This document shows positions 20,360 through 32,968 of a stretch of 64,000 nt of DNA, piece by piece. The position numbers and the translations under genes were made by a program. The DNA comes from Oceanithermus desulfurans. Lineage in GTDB: Bacteria; Deinococcota; Deinococci; Deinococcales; Marinithermaceae. The notes below the pieces were generated by a model, which worked only from the letters and a program-made list of their open reading frames with translations, ran no database searches and was not told the origin of the DNA. Position 1 is the stretch's first letter. Every line of letters begins with the position of its first letter. The stretch covers positions 245,290 to 309,289 of the forward strand of contig NZ_JACHEZ010000003.1 in NCBI RefSeq assembly GCF_014201675.1, in the 5' to 3' direction.

Positions 20360-20452
20360 CCGTACCATTCTGTCCGTCGCACCAACCCCCGTCAAGGCGC
20401 CCGGTTGCATAGCGGGACGGTTGCCTGCATATCCAGGGATTAAGCTGGAGTC

Positions 20453-22096
20453 ATGACCGACCTCGACATCGCCCAGAAGGCGACCCTGCACCCGATCCGC
20501 GAGATCGCCGGCGCCATCGGCATTCCCGAGGACAAGCTCTTCCACTACGGCCCCTACATGGCCAAGGTCGAAGGCGAGCCGCCCCCCAAGCGAGGGCGGC
20601 TCATCCTCGTCACCGCCCTCACCCCCACCCCCGCAGGCGAGGGCAAGACCACCGTCTCCATCGGCCTCACCCAGGGCCTCGGCCGGCTCGGCAAGAAGGC
20701 CGCGGTGGCGCTGCGCGAGCCCAGCCTGGGGCCGGTCTTCGGCGTCAAGGGCGGCGCCACCGGCGGCGGCTACAGCCAGGTGCTCCCCATGGAGGAGATC
20801 AACCTCCACTTCACCGGCGACTTCCACGCCGTCACCAGCGCGGTCAACCTGCTGGCGGCGATGGTCGACAACCACATCCACCAAGGCAACGCCCTGGGCA
20901 TCGAACCGCGCCGCGTCGAGTACAAACGCGTCCTCGACATGAACGACCGCGCCCTGCGTCACGTGGTCACCGGGCTGGGTGGGCCCATAAACGGCGTGCC
21001 CGCCGAGTCGGGGTTCGAGATCACCGTGGCCTCCGAGGTCATGGCCGTCATGGCCCTGGCCCGCACCGTGCCCGAGCTCAAGGAGCGCCTGGGCAGGATC
21101 CGCGTCGGCTACACCTTCGACCGCAAGCCCGTCTACGCCCGCCAGCTCAAGGCCCACGGCGCGATGACCGCCCTGCTGGTCCAGGCGCTCAAGCCCAACC
21201 TGGTACAGACGCTCGAAGGCCAGCCCGCCTTCGTGCACATGGGCCCCTTCGCCAACATCGCCCACGGCACCAACTCGGTGCGGGCCACCGAGATGGCCCT
21301 GGGCTACGCCGACTACGTGGTCACCGAGGCCGGCTTCGGCTCCGACCTCGGCGCCGAGAAGTTCTTCAACGTGGTCAGCCGCGCCGCCGGCTTCGCGCCC
21401 GAGGCGGTGGTCCTCGTCGCCACCATCCGGGCGCTGCGCTACCACGGCGGCGCCGACGACTACCACACGCCCAACCCCGAGGCCGTCCGGCAGGGGCTTG
21501 CCAACCTTGCCCAGCACGCGGGCAACATCCGCCAGCACGGCTTCGACCCGGTGATCGCCCTCAACCACTTCGAAAGCGACACCGAGGAGGAAATCGAGCT
21601 GGTGCGCGCCTTCGCTCGCGAATACCGCCTGCGTTTCGCCGTGGCCGAGGTCTGGGCCAAGGGGGGCGAGGGCGGCCGGGCGCTGGCCGAGGAGGTGCTG
21701 GCCGCGCTGGAGACGCCCGGCCAGCTGCAGCCGCTCTACGACCCCGACGAAGACCTGGGGGAGAAGATCCGCCGCATCGCCACCGAGGTCTACGGCGCCG
21801 CCGGCGTCAGCTACACCAAGAAGGCCCGCAACGCCCTGCGCCGCATCCAGCGCGACGGCTGCGACCGGTTGCCCGTCGTCATGGCCAAGACGCCCGCAAG
21901 CCTCTCCGACGACCCCAAGCTGCGCGGCCGCCCCGGCGACTTCACCGTCACCGTGACCGACCTCAAGGCCCGCTGCGGTGCGGGCTTCGTGGTGGTCTAC
22001 ATGGGCGACGTGATGACGATGCCCGGCCTGCCCAAGACGCCCGCCGCCGAGCGGGTGGACGTGACCGAGGACGGCCGGATCGTCGGGCTGTTCTAA
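20453..22096 (+). CDS. fhs: Formate--tetrahydrofolate ligase
   Basis: 547 residues. ATP-dependent formation of 10-formyl-THF from formate and THF, feeding one-carbon metabolism. The P-loop TPTPAGEGKTTVSIGL is at about 57-72, with LREPSLGPVFGVKGGATGGGY, NLHFTGDFHAV and the C-terminal CGAGFVVVYMGDVMTMPGLPK block. A TAAGCT -10-like box lies 6 bases before the ATG, suggesting a leaderless mRNA. Monocistronic; ends in a bidirectional hairpin. Confidence 0.97.
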   Translation: MTDLDIAQKATLHPIREIAGAIGIPEDKLFHYGPYMAKVEGEPPPKRGRLILVTALTPTPAGEGKTTVSIGLTQGLGRLGKKAAVALREPSLGPVFGVKGGATGGGYSQVLPMEEINLHFTGDFHAVTSAVNLLAAMVDNHIHQGNALGIEPRRVEYKRVLDMNDRALRHVVTGLGGPINGVPAESGFEITVASEVMAVMALARTVPELKERLGRIRVGYTFDRKPVYARQLKAHGAMTALLVQALKPNLVQTLEGQPAFVHMGPFANIAHGTNSVRATEMALGYADYVVTEAGFGSDLGAEKFFNVVSRAAGFAPEAVVLVATIRALRYHGGADDYHTPNPEAVRQGLANLAQHAGNIRQHGFDPVIALNHFESDTEEEIELVRAFAREYRLRFAVAEVWAKGGEGGRALAEEVLAALETPGQLQPLYDPDEDLGEKIRRIATEVYGAAGVSYTKKARNALRRIQRDGCDRLPVVMAKTPASLSDDPKLRGRPGDFTVTVTDLKARCGAGFVVVYMGDVMTMPGLPKTPAAERVDVTEDGRIVGLF

Positions 22097-22109
22097 CGCG
22101 AAACCCCCA

Positions 22110-22141
22110 GGAGGCGCGGGGACCCGTACCCCCGCGCCTCC
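22110..22141. terminator. Bidirectional hairpin between fhs and the cupin gene
   Basis: 12-bp perfect stem GGAGGCGCGGGG (22110-22121) / CCCCGCGCCTCC (22130-22141) with an 8-base loop between two convergent genes. No T-run, but strong and well placed. Confidence 0.65.
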
Positions 22142-22142
22142 G

Positions 22143-22442
22143 CTACTTCGAACCCAGCTTCACCACCAGGGCGCGCAGCCTCCCCACGCCGGTGTTCTCG
22201 AGCGCGTGCGGCACGCCGGCGGCGCAAGGGATCAACAGGTCGGGTCGCACCCGGGCCGACGCCTCGCCAACCTGCACCACGCCCTCGCCCTCCAGCAGGT
22301 AGATGAAGATGTCCACCGGGGCGGTGTGGCGCCGCAGCGCTTCGCCCGGCTCCAGCTCCACCAGGAGCGCCTGCCCCTGCGGATGGTCGTACAGTTTGCG
22401 CGCCTGCGCGCCGGCAACTTCGTTCGCGTCTATGATTTCCAT
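22143..22442 (-). CDS. Small cupin-domain protein
   Basis: 99 residues from ATG 22442, chosen because GGGGAGGGG lies 4-5 bases upstream; the frame is open five codons further. A minimal cupin: the first motif is degenerate (ALRRHTAPVDIFIYLLEG), the second reads CAAGVPHALENTG. The metal ligands are only partly conserved, so it may bind a ligand without catalysing a reaction. Role unknown. Confidence 0.75.
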   Translation of the reverse strand: MEIIDANEVAGAQARKLYDHPQGQALLVELEPGEALRRHTAPVDIFIYLLEGEGVVQVGEASARVRPDLLIPCAAGVPHALENTGVGRLRALVVKLGSK

Positions 22443-22853
22443 CTGCCCCTCCCCCACCAGTATCCCTTACCCGTCACGCGCATAAGCCGCGGCACCGCCG
22501 ATGCGGAGGCAGAAGTGGGAGAGGGGACGGGGGAAGTAGAAGGCGGAAAGGTTGCGTTTCATGTAGGGCCGCCATCGAGATGGCCCGCGGAAATTTCAAG
22601 GCCACCCCACCTCCTACCTCCTGCTTTTCCCGTATCCCCGGGCGGGGCGGCGTTTGCCACCGCGGAACGGGGTCTTCGCTGGGCAAGCGGACGAAATTCT
22701 GTCGCCGTGGATAGGCACACCACGGGCTACAGGCCACGAGCCGCAAACTTCCCTGCCGCCGCTTTCCGCGAATCGTAGGGGCGGACCCGCGGGTCCGCCC
22801 CTACGTTGCACCGCCCACCGCGCGCAGCGTAGCCCGCACAGGGCACCCGCACC
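22443..22853. other. Intergenic island without a recognisable gene
   Basis: About 410 bases between the cupin and carA. It contains a perfect 32-bp palindrome (22774-22805), a GTGG-type repeat on the minus strand (about 22715-22745), and purine-rich sequence. Short open frames on both strands have no ribosome sites or recognisable products. Confidence 0.6.
22774..22805. repeat. Perfect 32-bp palindrome downstream of carA
   Basis: Each half reads CGTAGGGGCGGACCCG. It is 49 bases after the carA stop and could form a very stable hairpin that ends or protects the arg operon transcript, but no T-run follows; the sequence also looks like a dispersed REP-type repeat. Confidence 0.75.
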
Positions 22854-24020
<1,167 letters not shown>

Positions 24021-24023
24021 TGG

Positions 24024-24563
24024 CTACACGCTACCTTTTCCGTTCACTCCGGACAAGTGCTTGATCAGGGGGATTTCGTGGCAGTTGTCCTGGAAGGGGC
24101 AGTCGGCGCACTCCACCCAGACCTTGGGGGGCAGGTCCTCGCGGGGGATGTCCTGGTAACCCAGCTTGCGGAAGAAGCCGTCCTGCAGGGTGAACGTGAA
24201 AACCTTGGGCACGTGCAGGTCGCGCGCCTCGCGCTCGCTGGCGAGCACCAGCCAGCGCCCCAGCCCCTGGCCCTGACGGGCGGGGTGCACCGCCAGACTG
24301 CGGATCTCGGCCAGATCGGCCCAGAGCACGTGCAAAGCCACGGTGCCGACGATGTGGCCGTCGGCGTCTTCGACCACGTAGAAGTCACGGATGTTCTCGT
24401 AGAGCTGGCTGCGGCTGCGCACCAGCATGAACCCCTGTTCGGCCCAGTACTTGATGAGCTCGAAGATCTGGTCCACGTCGCTGAGCCGCGCCTTACGCAG
24501 GTTGGTTTCGAGCATCGGGTCCACCTCGGGCAGCTCGGCGGACTTGAGCTCCAGCTTCATCAT
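24024..24563 (-). CDS. argA: N-acetylglutamate synthase, short GNAT type
   Basis: 179 residues. A GNAT acetyltransferase with the acetyl-CoA loop [15 protein letters not shown] at about 113-127. The C-terminal [17 protein letters not shown], with its CxxC and further Cys, matches short stand-alone ArgA enzymes. The call is supported by position between argH and carA: it would make N-acetylglutamate, the first arginine intermediate. Its ATG overlaps the argH stop by 4 bases. The first ~20 residues are an unusual extension before the acetyltransferase core. Confidence 0.87.
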   Translation of the reverse strand: MMKLELKSAELPEVDPMLETNLRKARLSDVDQIFELIKYWAEQGFMLVRSRSQLYENIRDFYVVEDADGHIVGTVALHVLWADLAEIRSLAVHPARQGQGLGRWLVLASEREARDLHVPKVFTFTLQDGFFRKLGYQDIPREDLPPKVWVECADCPFQDNCHEIPLIKHLSGVNGKGSV

Positions 24564-25966
24564 GACCCGTCCTCCTCCAACTCCTTCTTGGCTTCGGCGA
24601 TCCGCGCCCTAACCTGCTCGGGCGCGGTGCCGCCGAAGACGTCGCGGCTGCTCACCGACCCCTCGACCGAAAGCAGCGTGAGCGCGTCCTCGTCGAAGCG
24701 GTCGCTGAAGGAACGCAGCTCCTCCAGGCTAAGGTCGTCCAGGTCGCGACCCTCTTCCTGCAGCTTGCGGACGATCCGGCCCACGACCGCGTGCGCCTGA
24801 CGGAAGGGCAGGCCTTTGCGGGTCAGGTAGTCGGCCAGGTCGGTGGCCAGGGCGAAGCCGCCCGCCGCCGCCCGTTTCGTAACCTCCGGGTGCCACACGA
24901 GCCCCGGGAGCAGCGCCGCCATCAGCTTGAGGGAGGATGTATAAGTATCCAGCGCATCGAAGACCGGTTCCTTGTCCTCCTGCAGGTCCTTGTTGTAGGC
25001 CAGCGGCAGGCCCTTGACCACCGTGAGCAGCGTCACCAGATCGCCGATCGTTCGCCCCGCCTTGGCGCGAATCAATTCGGGGATGTCGGGGTTCTTCTTC
25101 TGCGGCATGATCGAGCTGCCGGTCGCGAAGGCGTCGGGCAGGGTGACGAAGCCGAACTCGAAGCTCGAGTAGAGCACCAGCTCCTCGGCTAGGCGCGAGA
25201 GCGTAAGCTGGCCGATGGCCACCGCCGAGAGCGCCTCCAGCACGAAGTCGCGGCTGGCCACGGCGTCGAGGCTGTTGCGCATCGGCCCCGAGAAACCCAG
25301 CTGCTCGGCGGTGAAATGGCGGTCGATGGGAAAACTCGTCCCCGCCAGCGCCGCCGCCCCCAGGGGCGACGCGTCCATGCGGAAGAGCGCGTCGAGCACC
25401 CGGGTGGTGTCGCGCGCGAGCATCTCGTAGTAGGCCATGAACCAGTGCGAAAGCAGCAGCGGCTGGGCGCGTTGCAGGTGGGTGTAGCCCGGCAAAATGA
25501 CGGGCGGCTCCAGATGACGCTCGGCCTCGGCGACCAGCACCCGCGCCAGCTGCTGCTGCGCGTCCACGGCCTCCCCCAGGGCGCGGCGCAGCCAGAGGCG
25601 CAGGTCGGTGGCCACCTGATCGTTGCGGCTGCGGGCGGTGTGCAGCTTGCCCCCCACCTCGCCCACCAGCTCGGTCAGCCGCGCCTCGATGTTCATGTGA
25701 ACGTCTTCGTATTCGTCGCGCCAGGGGAAGGTGCCGGCCTCGATTTCTTCCTGTATCCGGTCGAGCCCCTCGAGAATCGTCCGCGCTTCTTCTTCGCTCA
25801 GGATGCCCTGCTTCGCCAGCATCCGGGCGTGGGCGCGGCTGCCGTCCAGGTCCTCGCGCCAGAGCCGCCGGTCGAAGCCGAGCGAGTTGTTGAACGCCTC
25901 GGCCAGCTTGTCGGTCTCGACGGCGAAACGGCCGCCCCAGAGCTTCTTCGAACCTTCCCCAGCCAT
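24560..25966 (-). CDS. argH: Argininosuccinate lyase
   Basis: 468 residues, full length. Fumarase/aspartase superfamily: the signature [11 protein letters not shown] at about 283-293, [17 protein letters not shown] and the N-terminal KLWGGRF are diagnostic. Splits argininosuccinate into arginine and fumarate. Two bases separate it from argG. Second gene of the operon. Confidence 0.97.
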   Translation of the reverse strand: MAGEGSKKLWGGRFAVETDKLAEAFNNSLGFDRRLWREDLDGSRAHARMLAKQGILSEEEARTILEGLDRIQEEIEAGTFPWRDEYEDVHMNIEARLTELVGEVGGKLHTARSRNDQVATDLRLWLRRALGEAVDAQQQLARVLVAEAERHLEPPVILPGYTHLQRAQPLLLSHWFMAYYEMLARDTTRVLDALFRMDASPLGAAALAGTSFPIDRHFTAEQLGFSGPMRNSLDAVASRDFVLEALSAVAIGQLTLSRLAEELVLYSSFEFGFVTLPDAFATGSSIMPQKKNPDIPELIRAKAGRTIGDLVTLLTVVKGLPLAYNKDLQEDKEPVFDALDTYTSSLKLMAALLPGLVWHPEVTKRAAAGGFALATDLADYLTRKGLPFRQAHAVVGRIVRKLQEEGRDLDDLSLEELRSFSDRFDEDALTLLSVEGSVSSRDVFGGTAPEQVRARIAEAKKELEEDGS

Positions 25967-25968
25967 CG

Positions 25969-27159
<1,191 letters not shown>

Positions 27160-27209
27160 TCACGTCACCTCGATTCACACCGCGTCCGCAGAAGAAAGGT
27201 GGGGCCAAG

Positions 27210-27236
27210 CCCCACCCAAAGGCGCTTGTCCCCTTC
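27210..27236 (-). terminator. Attenuator hairpin before argG
   Basis: On the minus strand GGTGGGGC (27236-27229), loop TTG, GCCCCACC (27225-27218), followed by TTTCTTCT. It is an intrinsic-terminator-like hairpin located between the Arg-rich leader peptide and argG. I see no obvious antiterminator pairing, so the switching mechanism is open. Confidence 0.7.
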
Positions 27237-27240
27237 CGTG

Positions 27241-27270
27241 CTAGTGCAGTCGTCGAGCGCGGCGCTTCAT
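27241..27270 (-). CDS. arg leader peptide (9 residues, Arg-rich)
   Basis: ATG at 27270 encodes MKRRARRLH then TAG: four of nine residues are Arg (CGC, CGC, CGA, CGA). The start is 10 bases after the -10 box, the same geometry as the leu leader. An in-frame ATG at 27279 would add three residues but lies too close to the -10 box. Its place between promoter and terminator hairpin suggests arginine sensing by ribosome stalling; this is inference, but the Arg cluster is striking for so short a frame. Confidence 0.65.
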   Translation of the reverse strand: MKRRARRLH

Positions 27271-27280
27271 CTCGTGCATA

Positions 27281-27309
27281 AGTATACGGGCGCGTCCGCG
27301 GCGCGTCAA
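27281..27309 (-). promoter_or_regulatory. arg operon promoter, TTGACG-17-TATACT
   Basis: TTGACG (27309-27304), 17-base spacer, TATACT (27286-27281) on the minus strand; hexamers and spacing are identical to the leu promoter at 628-656. No ArgR-like operator is evident. Confidence 0.85.
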
Positions 27310-27331
27310 CCGCCGCACCGTAGCCGCGCGC

Positions 27332-27631
27332 TCAGTCGTTGAAGCGTTGGTAGAGCAGGTTAATCATCGTCGCGGCCTTGAGGTCGCGCTCCGTGACTCC
27401 TCCGACGTCGTGGGTGGTGTAGGCCACCCCCACCTTCTTCCAGAGCACGCAGACCGCGTCGGGATGGTGGTTCTGTTTTTCGGAAAGCAGAAAGATGCGG
27501 GTGGCGAAGGCCACGCCGTCGGCGTAGGTGGCGAACTCGAAGACGCGCTCGATCCGCCCGTCGTCGTAGCGCCATCCTTCCAGCCCCTCGAGGGCGTGGC
27601 GAATCTGTTCTTCCGACCAGCGCTTCTCCAT
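27332..27631 (-). CDS. phhB: Pterin-4a-carbinolamine dehydratase
   Basis: 99 residues. PCD/DCoH fold with the active-site motif EKQNHHPD at about 51-58 and the second His in TTHDVGGVT. Recycles 4a-hydroxytetrahydrobiopterin formed by aromatic amino acid hydroxylases; also found alone in bacteria, with possible roles in molybdopterin or folate chemistry. The ATG at 27631 is preferred to 27640 because a TACAAT box (27644-27639) overlaps the latter. Confidence 0.92.
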   Translation of the reverse strand: MEKRWSEEQIRHALEGLEGWRYDDGRIERVFEFATYADGVAFATRIFLLSEKQNHHPDAVCVLWKKVGVAYTTHDVGGVTERDLKAATMINLLYQRFND

Positions 27632-27638
27632 GGGCACC

Positions 27639-27668
27639 ATTGTACGCCCCCCGCGCCTGTGCTATACT
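27639..27668 (+). promoter_or_regulatory. rplM-rpsI promoter overlapping the divergent phhB -10 box
   Basis: TTGTAC (27640-27645), 17-base spacer, TATACT (27663-27668) drives rplM. The same bases read on the minus strand give TACAAT (27644-27639), 7 bases before the phhB ATG, so RNA polymerase could probably not use both at once. Confidence 0.7.
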
Positions 27669-27750
27669 GCTCGCTGGCATCCTGCAAGGGGGCCCCGCCC
27701 CGATCCCCCCTGTGCAGCGAATTCCGCAAGAGCCAATCTGGAGGAGAGGC
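27669..27750 (+). promoter_or_regulatory. 5' leader of rplM with a GC-rich hairpin
   Basis: Unlike most genes here, rplM has a leader of about 75 bases. CTGCA-AGGGGG and CCCCCCTGTGCAG can pair around a GC-rich loop. Ribosomal protein operons are often controlled by product binding to such leaders; that is only a possibility here. Confidence 0.4.
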
Positions 27751-28185
27751 GTGCACAAGACGTACGTACCCAAAGAAATCGAACCCAAGTGGGTTCTGGT
27801 CGATGCCCAGGGGAAAACGCTGGGGCGACTGGCCAGTGAGATCGCCAAGATTCTGCGCGGCAAGCACCGGCCGGAGTACACGCCCAACATGCTCAGCGGC
27901 GACTTCGTGGTCGTGATCAACGCCGAGAAGGTGCACCTCACCGGCAACAAGCTGCAGCAGAAGACCTACACCCGCTACTCGGGCTACCCCAGCGGCCTCA
28001 AACGCATCCCGGTGGCGGAGATGCTCAAGCGCCACCCCGAACGCGTGCTTCAGCACGCCGTCAAGGGCATGCTGCCCAAGGGCCCGCTGGGCCGCCGCAT
28101 GCTCAAGCGGCTCAAGGTCTACGCCGGCGCGCAGCACCCGCACGCGGCGCAGAAGCCCGAGCCCATCGAGTTGGAGGTTAAGTAA
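27751..28185 (+). CDS. rplM: 50S ribosomal protein L13
   Basis: 144 residues from GTG 27751, with GGAGGAGAG just upstream; the frame is open further back but relatives start at [18 protein letters not shown]. Conserved L13 segments [16 protein letters not shown] and RYSGYPGGLK-like [10 protein letters not shown] are present. Overlaps rpsI by one base (TAATG), forming the standard L13-S9 pair. Confidence 0.97.
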   Translation: MHKTYVPKEIEPKWVLVDAQGKTLGRLASEIAKILRGKHRPEYTPNMLSGDFVVVINAEKVHLTGNKLQQKTYTRYSGYPSGLKRIPVAEMLKRHPERVLQHAVKGMLPKGPLGRRMLKRLKVYAGAQHPHAAQKPEPIELEVK

Positions 28186-28577
28186 TGGCGATCGAACAGT
28201 TCTACGGCACCGGTCGTCGCAAGACCGCCGTGGCCCGCGTCTTCCTGCGCCCGGGCAAGGGGCAGGTCACCGTCAACGGTCAGCCCTTCGAAGACTACTT
28301 CAGCGGGCTGATCAAGGCCGCTTCCGCCCTCGACCCGCTGCGCCACGTGAACAAGGAAGGGCAGTTCGACCTGCTCATCACCGTCAAGGGCAGCGGCAAG
28401 TCGGCCCAGGTCGACGCCATCAAGATGGGCATCGCCCGCGCCCTCGTGCAGTACGACGACGAGCTGCGCGTGAGCCTCAAGAAGGCCGGCTTCCTCACCC
28501 GCGACGCCCGCGAGGTCGAACGGAAGAAGTACGGCAAGCACAAGGCCCGCAAGGCGCCGCAGTACTCCAAGCGCTAG
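28185..28577 (+). CDS. rpsI: 30S ribosomal protein S9
   Basis: 130 residues. Opening YGTGRRKTAVARVFL and the basic C-terminal tail ending KKYGKHKARKAPQYSKR, which reaches the ribosomal P site in known structures, are conserved. Second gene of rplM-rpsI; a terminator follows. Confidence 0.98.
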   Translation: MAIEQFYGTGRRKTAVARVFLRPGKGQVTVNGQPFEDYFSGLIKAASALDPLRHVNKEGQFDLLITVKGSGKSAQVDAIKMGIARALVQYDDELRVSLKKAGFLTRDAREVERKKYGKHKARKAPQYSKR

Positions 28578-28594
28578 CCCGCTTGTGCATCCGA

Positions 28595-28626
28595 AGGGCC
28601 GCCCACCGGGCGGCCTTCTTCTTTGG
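28595..28626 (+). terminator. rplM-rpsI terminator
   Basis: Stem AGGGCCGCCC (28595-28604) / GGGCGGCCTT (28608-28617, one G-T pair), 3-base loop, then CTTCTTT. Good intrinsic terminator 17 bases after rpsI. Confidence 0.85.
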
Positions 28627-28664
28627 GCCGCCGCACCGCTGCGCTCCTGATAGACTGCGTGGGT

Positions 28665-29459
28665 ATGGATCTTTTTCGTGCCATCGTCCTGGGCGTCGTG
28701 CAAGGGCTCACCGAGTTCTTACCGGTCTCGAGCTCGGGCCACCTGGTGCTCGCGGACTACTACCTCTTCGGCGGCCAGGCCCTACCCCTCTGGGTGGACA
28801 TCGCCTCGAACACCGGAACCTTCCTGGCGGCGCTCTTGCTGATGCGCCGCGAGATCGCCCAGGCACTCACCGGCTTTTTCGCGGGGCTGGCGCGGCGCGA
28901 AGCCCGGGAGAGCGAGGGGTGGAAGCTGGCGCTCCTCATCCTGGTGGCCAGCCTGCCGGCGCTGGTCGTGGGGCTGGCGCTCAAGGACATCTTCGAGCGC
29001 ATCAACAACCCCGTCTTCGTCAGCTTCGGGTTGCTGCTCACCGGCGTCATCCTCTGGACGACGCCCGCCGGCGGTCGTAAGGATACCGCCGATCGCATCG
29101 CGTACAAGGACGCCTTCCTGGGCGGGCTGGCCCAGAGCCTCGCCATCCTGCCCGGCGTCTCCCGCAGCGGCAGCACGATTGCGGCCTTCCTGCACCTGGG
29201 CCTCTCGCCGGTGATGGCCGCCAAGCTGAGCTTCCTGATGTACAGCGTGGCGAGCTTCGGGGTGATGCTGCTGGGCCTGAAGGACGGCCTGCCCGACGGC
29301 GTGGACGCGGCGCCGGTGCTGGCCATGATCGCTGCCGCCTTCGTAAGCGGCTACCTGGCCATGCTCTGGCTCTTCGGCATCCTCCGGCGCGGCCAGTTCC
29401 GCTGGTTCGCCCCCTACGTCTGGGCGCTGGCCGCCTGGACGCTCTTCACCCTGCGTTAG
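28665..29459 (+). CDS. uppP: Undecaprenyl-diphosphatase (BacA/UppP)
   Basis: 264 residues, about eight membrane helices. The two active-site motifs are intact: VVQGLTEFLPVSSSGHLVL near 10-28 and LPGVSRSGSTIAAFL near 162-176. Dephosphorylates undecaprenyl diphosphate to recycle the lipid carrier for wall and glycan synthesis. A TAGACT box ends 8 bases before the ATG, so a leaderless start is possible. Confidence 0.96.
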   Translation: MDLFRAIVLGVVQGLTEFLPVSSSGHLVLADYYLFGGQALPLWVDIASNTGTFLAALLLMRREIAQALTGFFAGLARREARESEGWKLALLILVASLPALVVGLALKDIFERINNPVFVSFGLLLTGVILWTTPAGGRKDTADRIAYKDAFLGGLAQSLAILPGVSRSGSTIAAFLHLGLSPVMAAKLSFLMYSVASFGVMLLGLKDGLPDGVDAAPVLAMIAAAFVSGYLAMLWLFGILRRGQFRWFAPYVWALAAWTLFTLR

Positions 29460-29460
29460 C

Positions 29461-29489
29461 CGAACGGGCCGCTGCTCGCGGCCCGTTCG
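29461..29489. terminator. Hairpin between convergent uppP and ppsA
   Basis: Perfect 12-bp stem CGAACGGGCCGC (29461-29472) / GCGGCCCGTTCG (29478-29489) with a 5-base loop, directly after the uppP stop. No T-run. Confidence 0.7.
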
Positions 29490-29504
29490 TCCGGCGGCGC
29501 GCGA

Positions 29505-31913
<2,409 letters not shown>

Positions 31914-31931
31914 CTCGACCTCCACCCTGAT

Positions 31932-31974
31932 TTTAGTAGAGGACAAGCAAGAATAATGTCCTAAGTCGACTAAA
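31932..31974. promoter_or_regulatory. Nested inverted repeat upstream of ppsA, possible operator
   Basis: TTTAGT (31932-31937) and AGGACA (31940-31945) are mirrored by TGTCCT (31957-31962) and ACTAAA (31969-31974). On the minus strand a TAAAAT -10-like box overlaps it. It is AT-rich for this genome and could bind a regulator of ppsA; the spacing is asymmetric, so this is tentative. Confidence 0.4.
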
Positions 31975-32968
31975 GATCGCCGGGCGCCACCGGAGCGTGC
32001 CGCTCCGCCGAGCGGTAGGCGGCCAGGACGACCCGCAGCGCCTCGTAGCCGTCGCGCCAGCTCACCGGGGGCGGCGTTCCGTTGCGCACGCTGTCCACGA
32101 AGGCCTCGAGCATGCCCTGGTTGGGGTCGGGATGGAAACCCAGCCACTCGTAGGCCCGCTCCTGCCCCCGGCGCCAGACGTGCAGGTGGCCCGCGAAGGC
32201 GTCGAGGACGAGCGTGCCCTTCTCCCCGACGATTTCCATCTTGAGGTGCCCCCAGCGCGGGTAGCTGGGCGGACGGCTCCAGCTCGCGTCGATGCTCGCC
32301 GGCACGCCGTTCTCCAGCTTGAGCAGCAGCAGTCCGGCGGTGTCCACGTCCACCTCGGGGTCGAAGGGGTTGGAGATCTCGGCCGTCACCTCGGCCACCT
32401 CGACGCCGAAGATCCAGCGGTAAAGGTCGGCCAGGTGCACGGTGTGGTCGATCGTCGCGCCGCCCCCCGCGAGCGCCTTCTCGGCGAACCAGGCGCGGTG
32501 GCGCTTGGGGCTCTCGCTGTGGTTGACGCCCACCACGGCCAGCACCCGGCCCAGCGCCCCCTCGGCCACCATCGCGCGCGCGGCCTCGACGGCCGGCGAG
32601 AAGCGCATGGGAAAAGCGGTCATGAACGACACCCCGGCCGCCTCCACGGCCGCCTTCATCGCCAGGGCGTCCTCCGTGCGGGTGGCGATGGGCTTCTCGC
32701 AGAGCACGTGCGCCCCCGAGCGGACGGCGAGCTCCACGAGCTCGCGGTGGCGCGCGTTTTCCGAGGTTACGATCACCGCGTCGGGGTGCTCGGCGAGCAG
32801 GTCCTCGTGGGTCCAGAACCAGCGCAGGCCGTAGGCCTGGCTGAAGCGGCGGCCGCGTTCGGGGTCGGTGTCGGAGAAGCCGATCACCTCGACCCCCGAG
32901 ATGCGCCGCAGGTTCTGCACGTACCCTTCGGCGTGCAGGTGCGCGAAACTCAGGATGCCGATCCGCAT
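31970..32968 (-). CDS. Gfo/Idh/MocA-family NAD(P)-dependent dehydrogenase (copy 1)
   Basis: 332 residues. N-terminal Rossmann domain (about 1-120; GILSFAHLHAEGYVQNL, CEKPIATR with the catalytic Lys) and C-terminal alpha/beta substrate domain (GGGATIDHTVHLADLYRW). Likely oxidises a sugar or cyclitol. It starts where the second family member stops (overlap of one base) and is last in the sugar-transport operon, so it probably acts on the imported compound. The nucleotide loop is atypical (SFAHLHAEG instead of GxGxxG). Confidence 0.88.
   Translation of the reverse strand: MRIGILSFAHLHAEGYVQNLRRISGVEVIGFSDTDPERGRRFSQAYGLRWFWTHEDLLAEHPDAVIVTSENARHRELVELAVRSGAHVLCEKPIATRTEDALAMKAAVEAAGVSFMTAFPMRFSPAVEAARAMVAEGALGRVLAVVGVNHSESPKRHRAWFAEKALAGGGATIDHTVHLADLYRWIFGVEVAEVTAEISNPFDPEVDVDTAGLLLLKLENGVPASIDASWSRPPSYPRWGHLKMEIVGEKGTLVLDAFAGHLHVWRRGQERAYEWLGFHPDPNQGMLEAFVDSVRNGTPPPVSWRDGYEALRVVLAAYRSAERHAPVAPGDL

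Noticed and set aside
27669..27750. GC-rich hairpin before rplM considered as a riboswitch or tRNA-like element
   Set aside because: No cloverleaf, no CCA end, no conserved riboswitch core visible; retained only as a possible leader structure.
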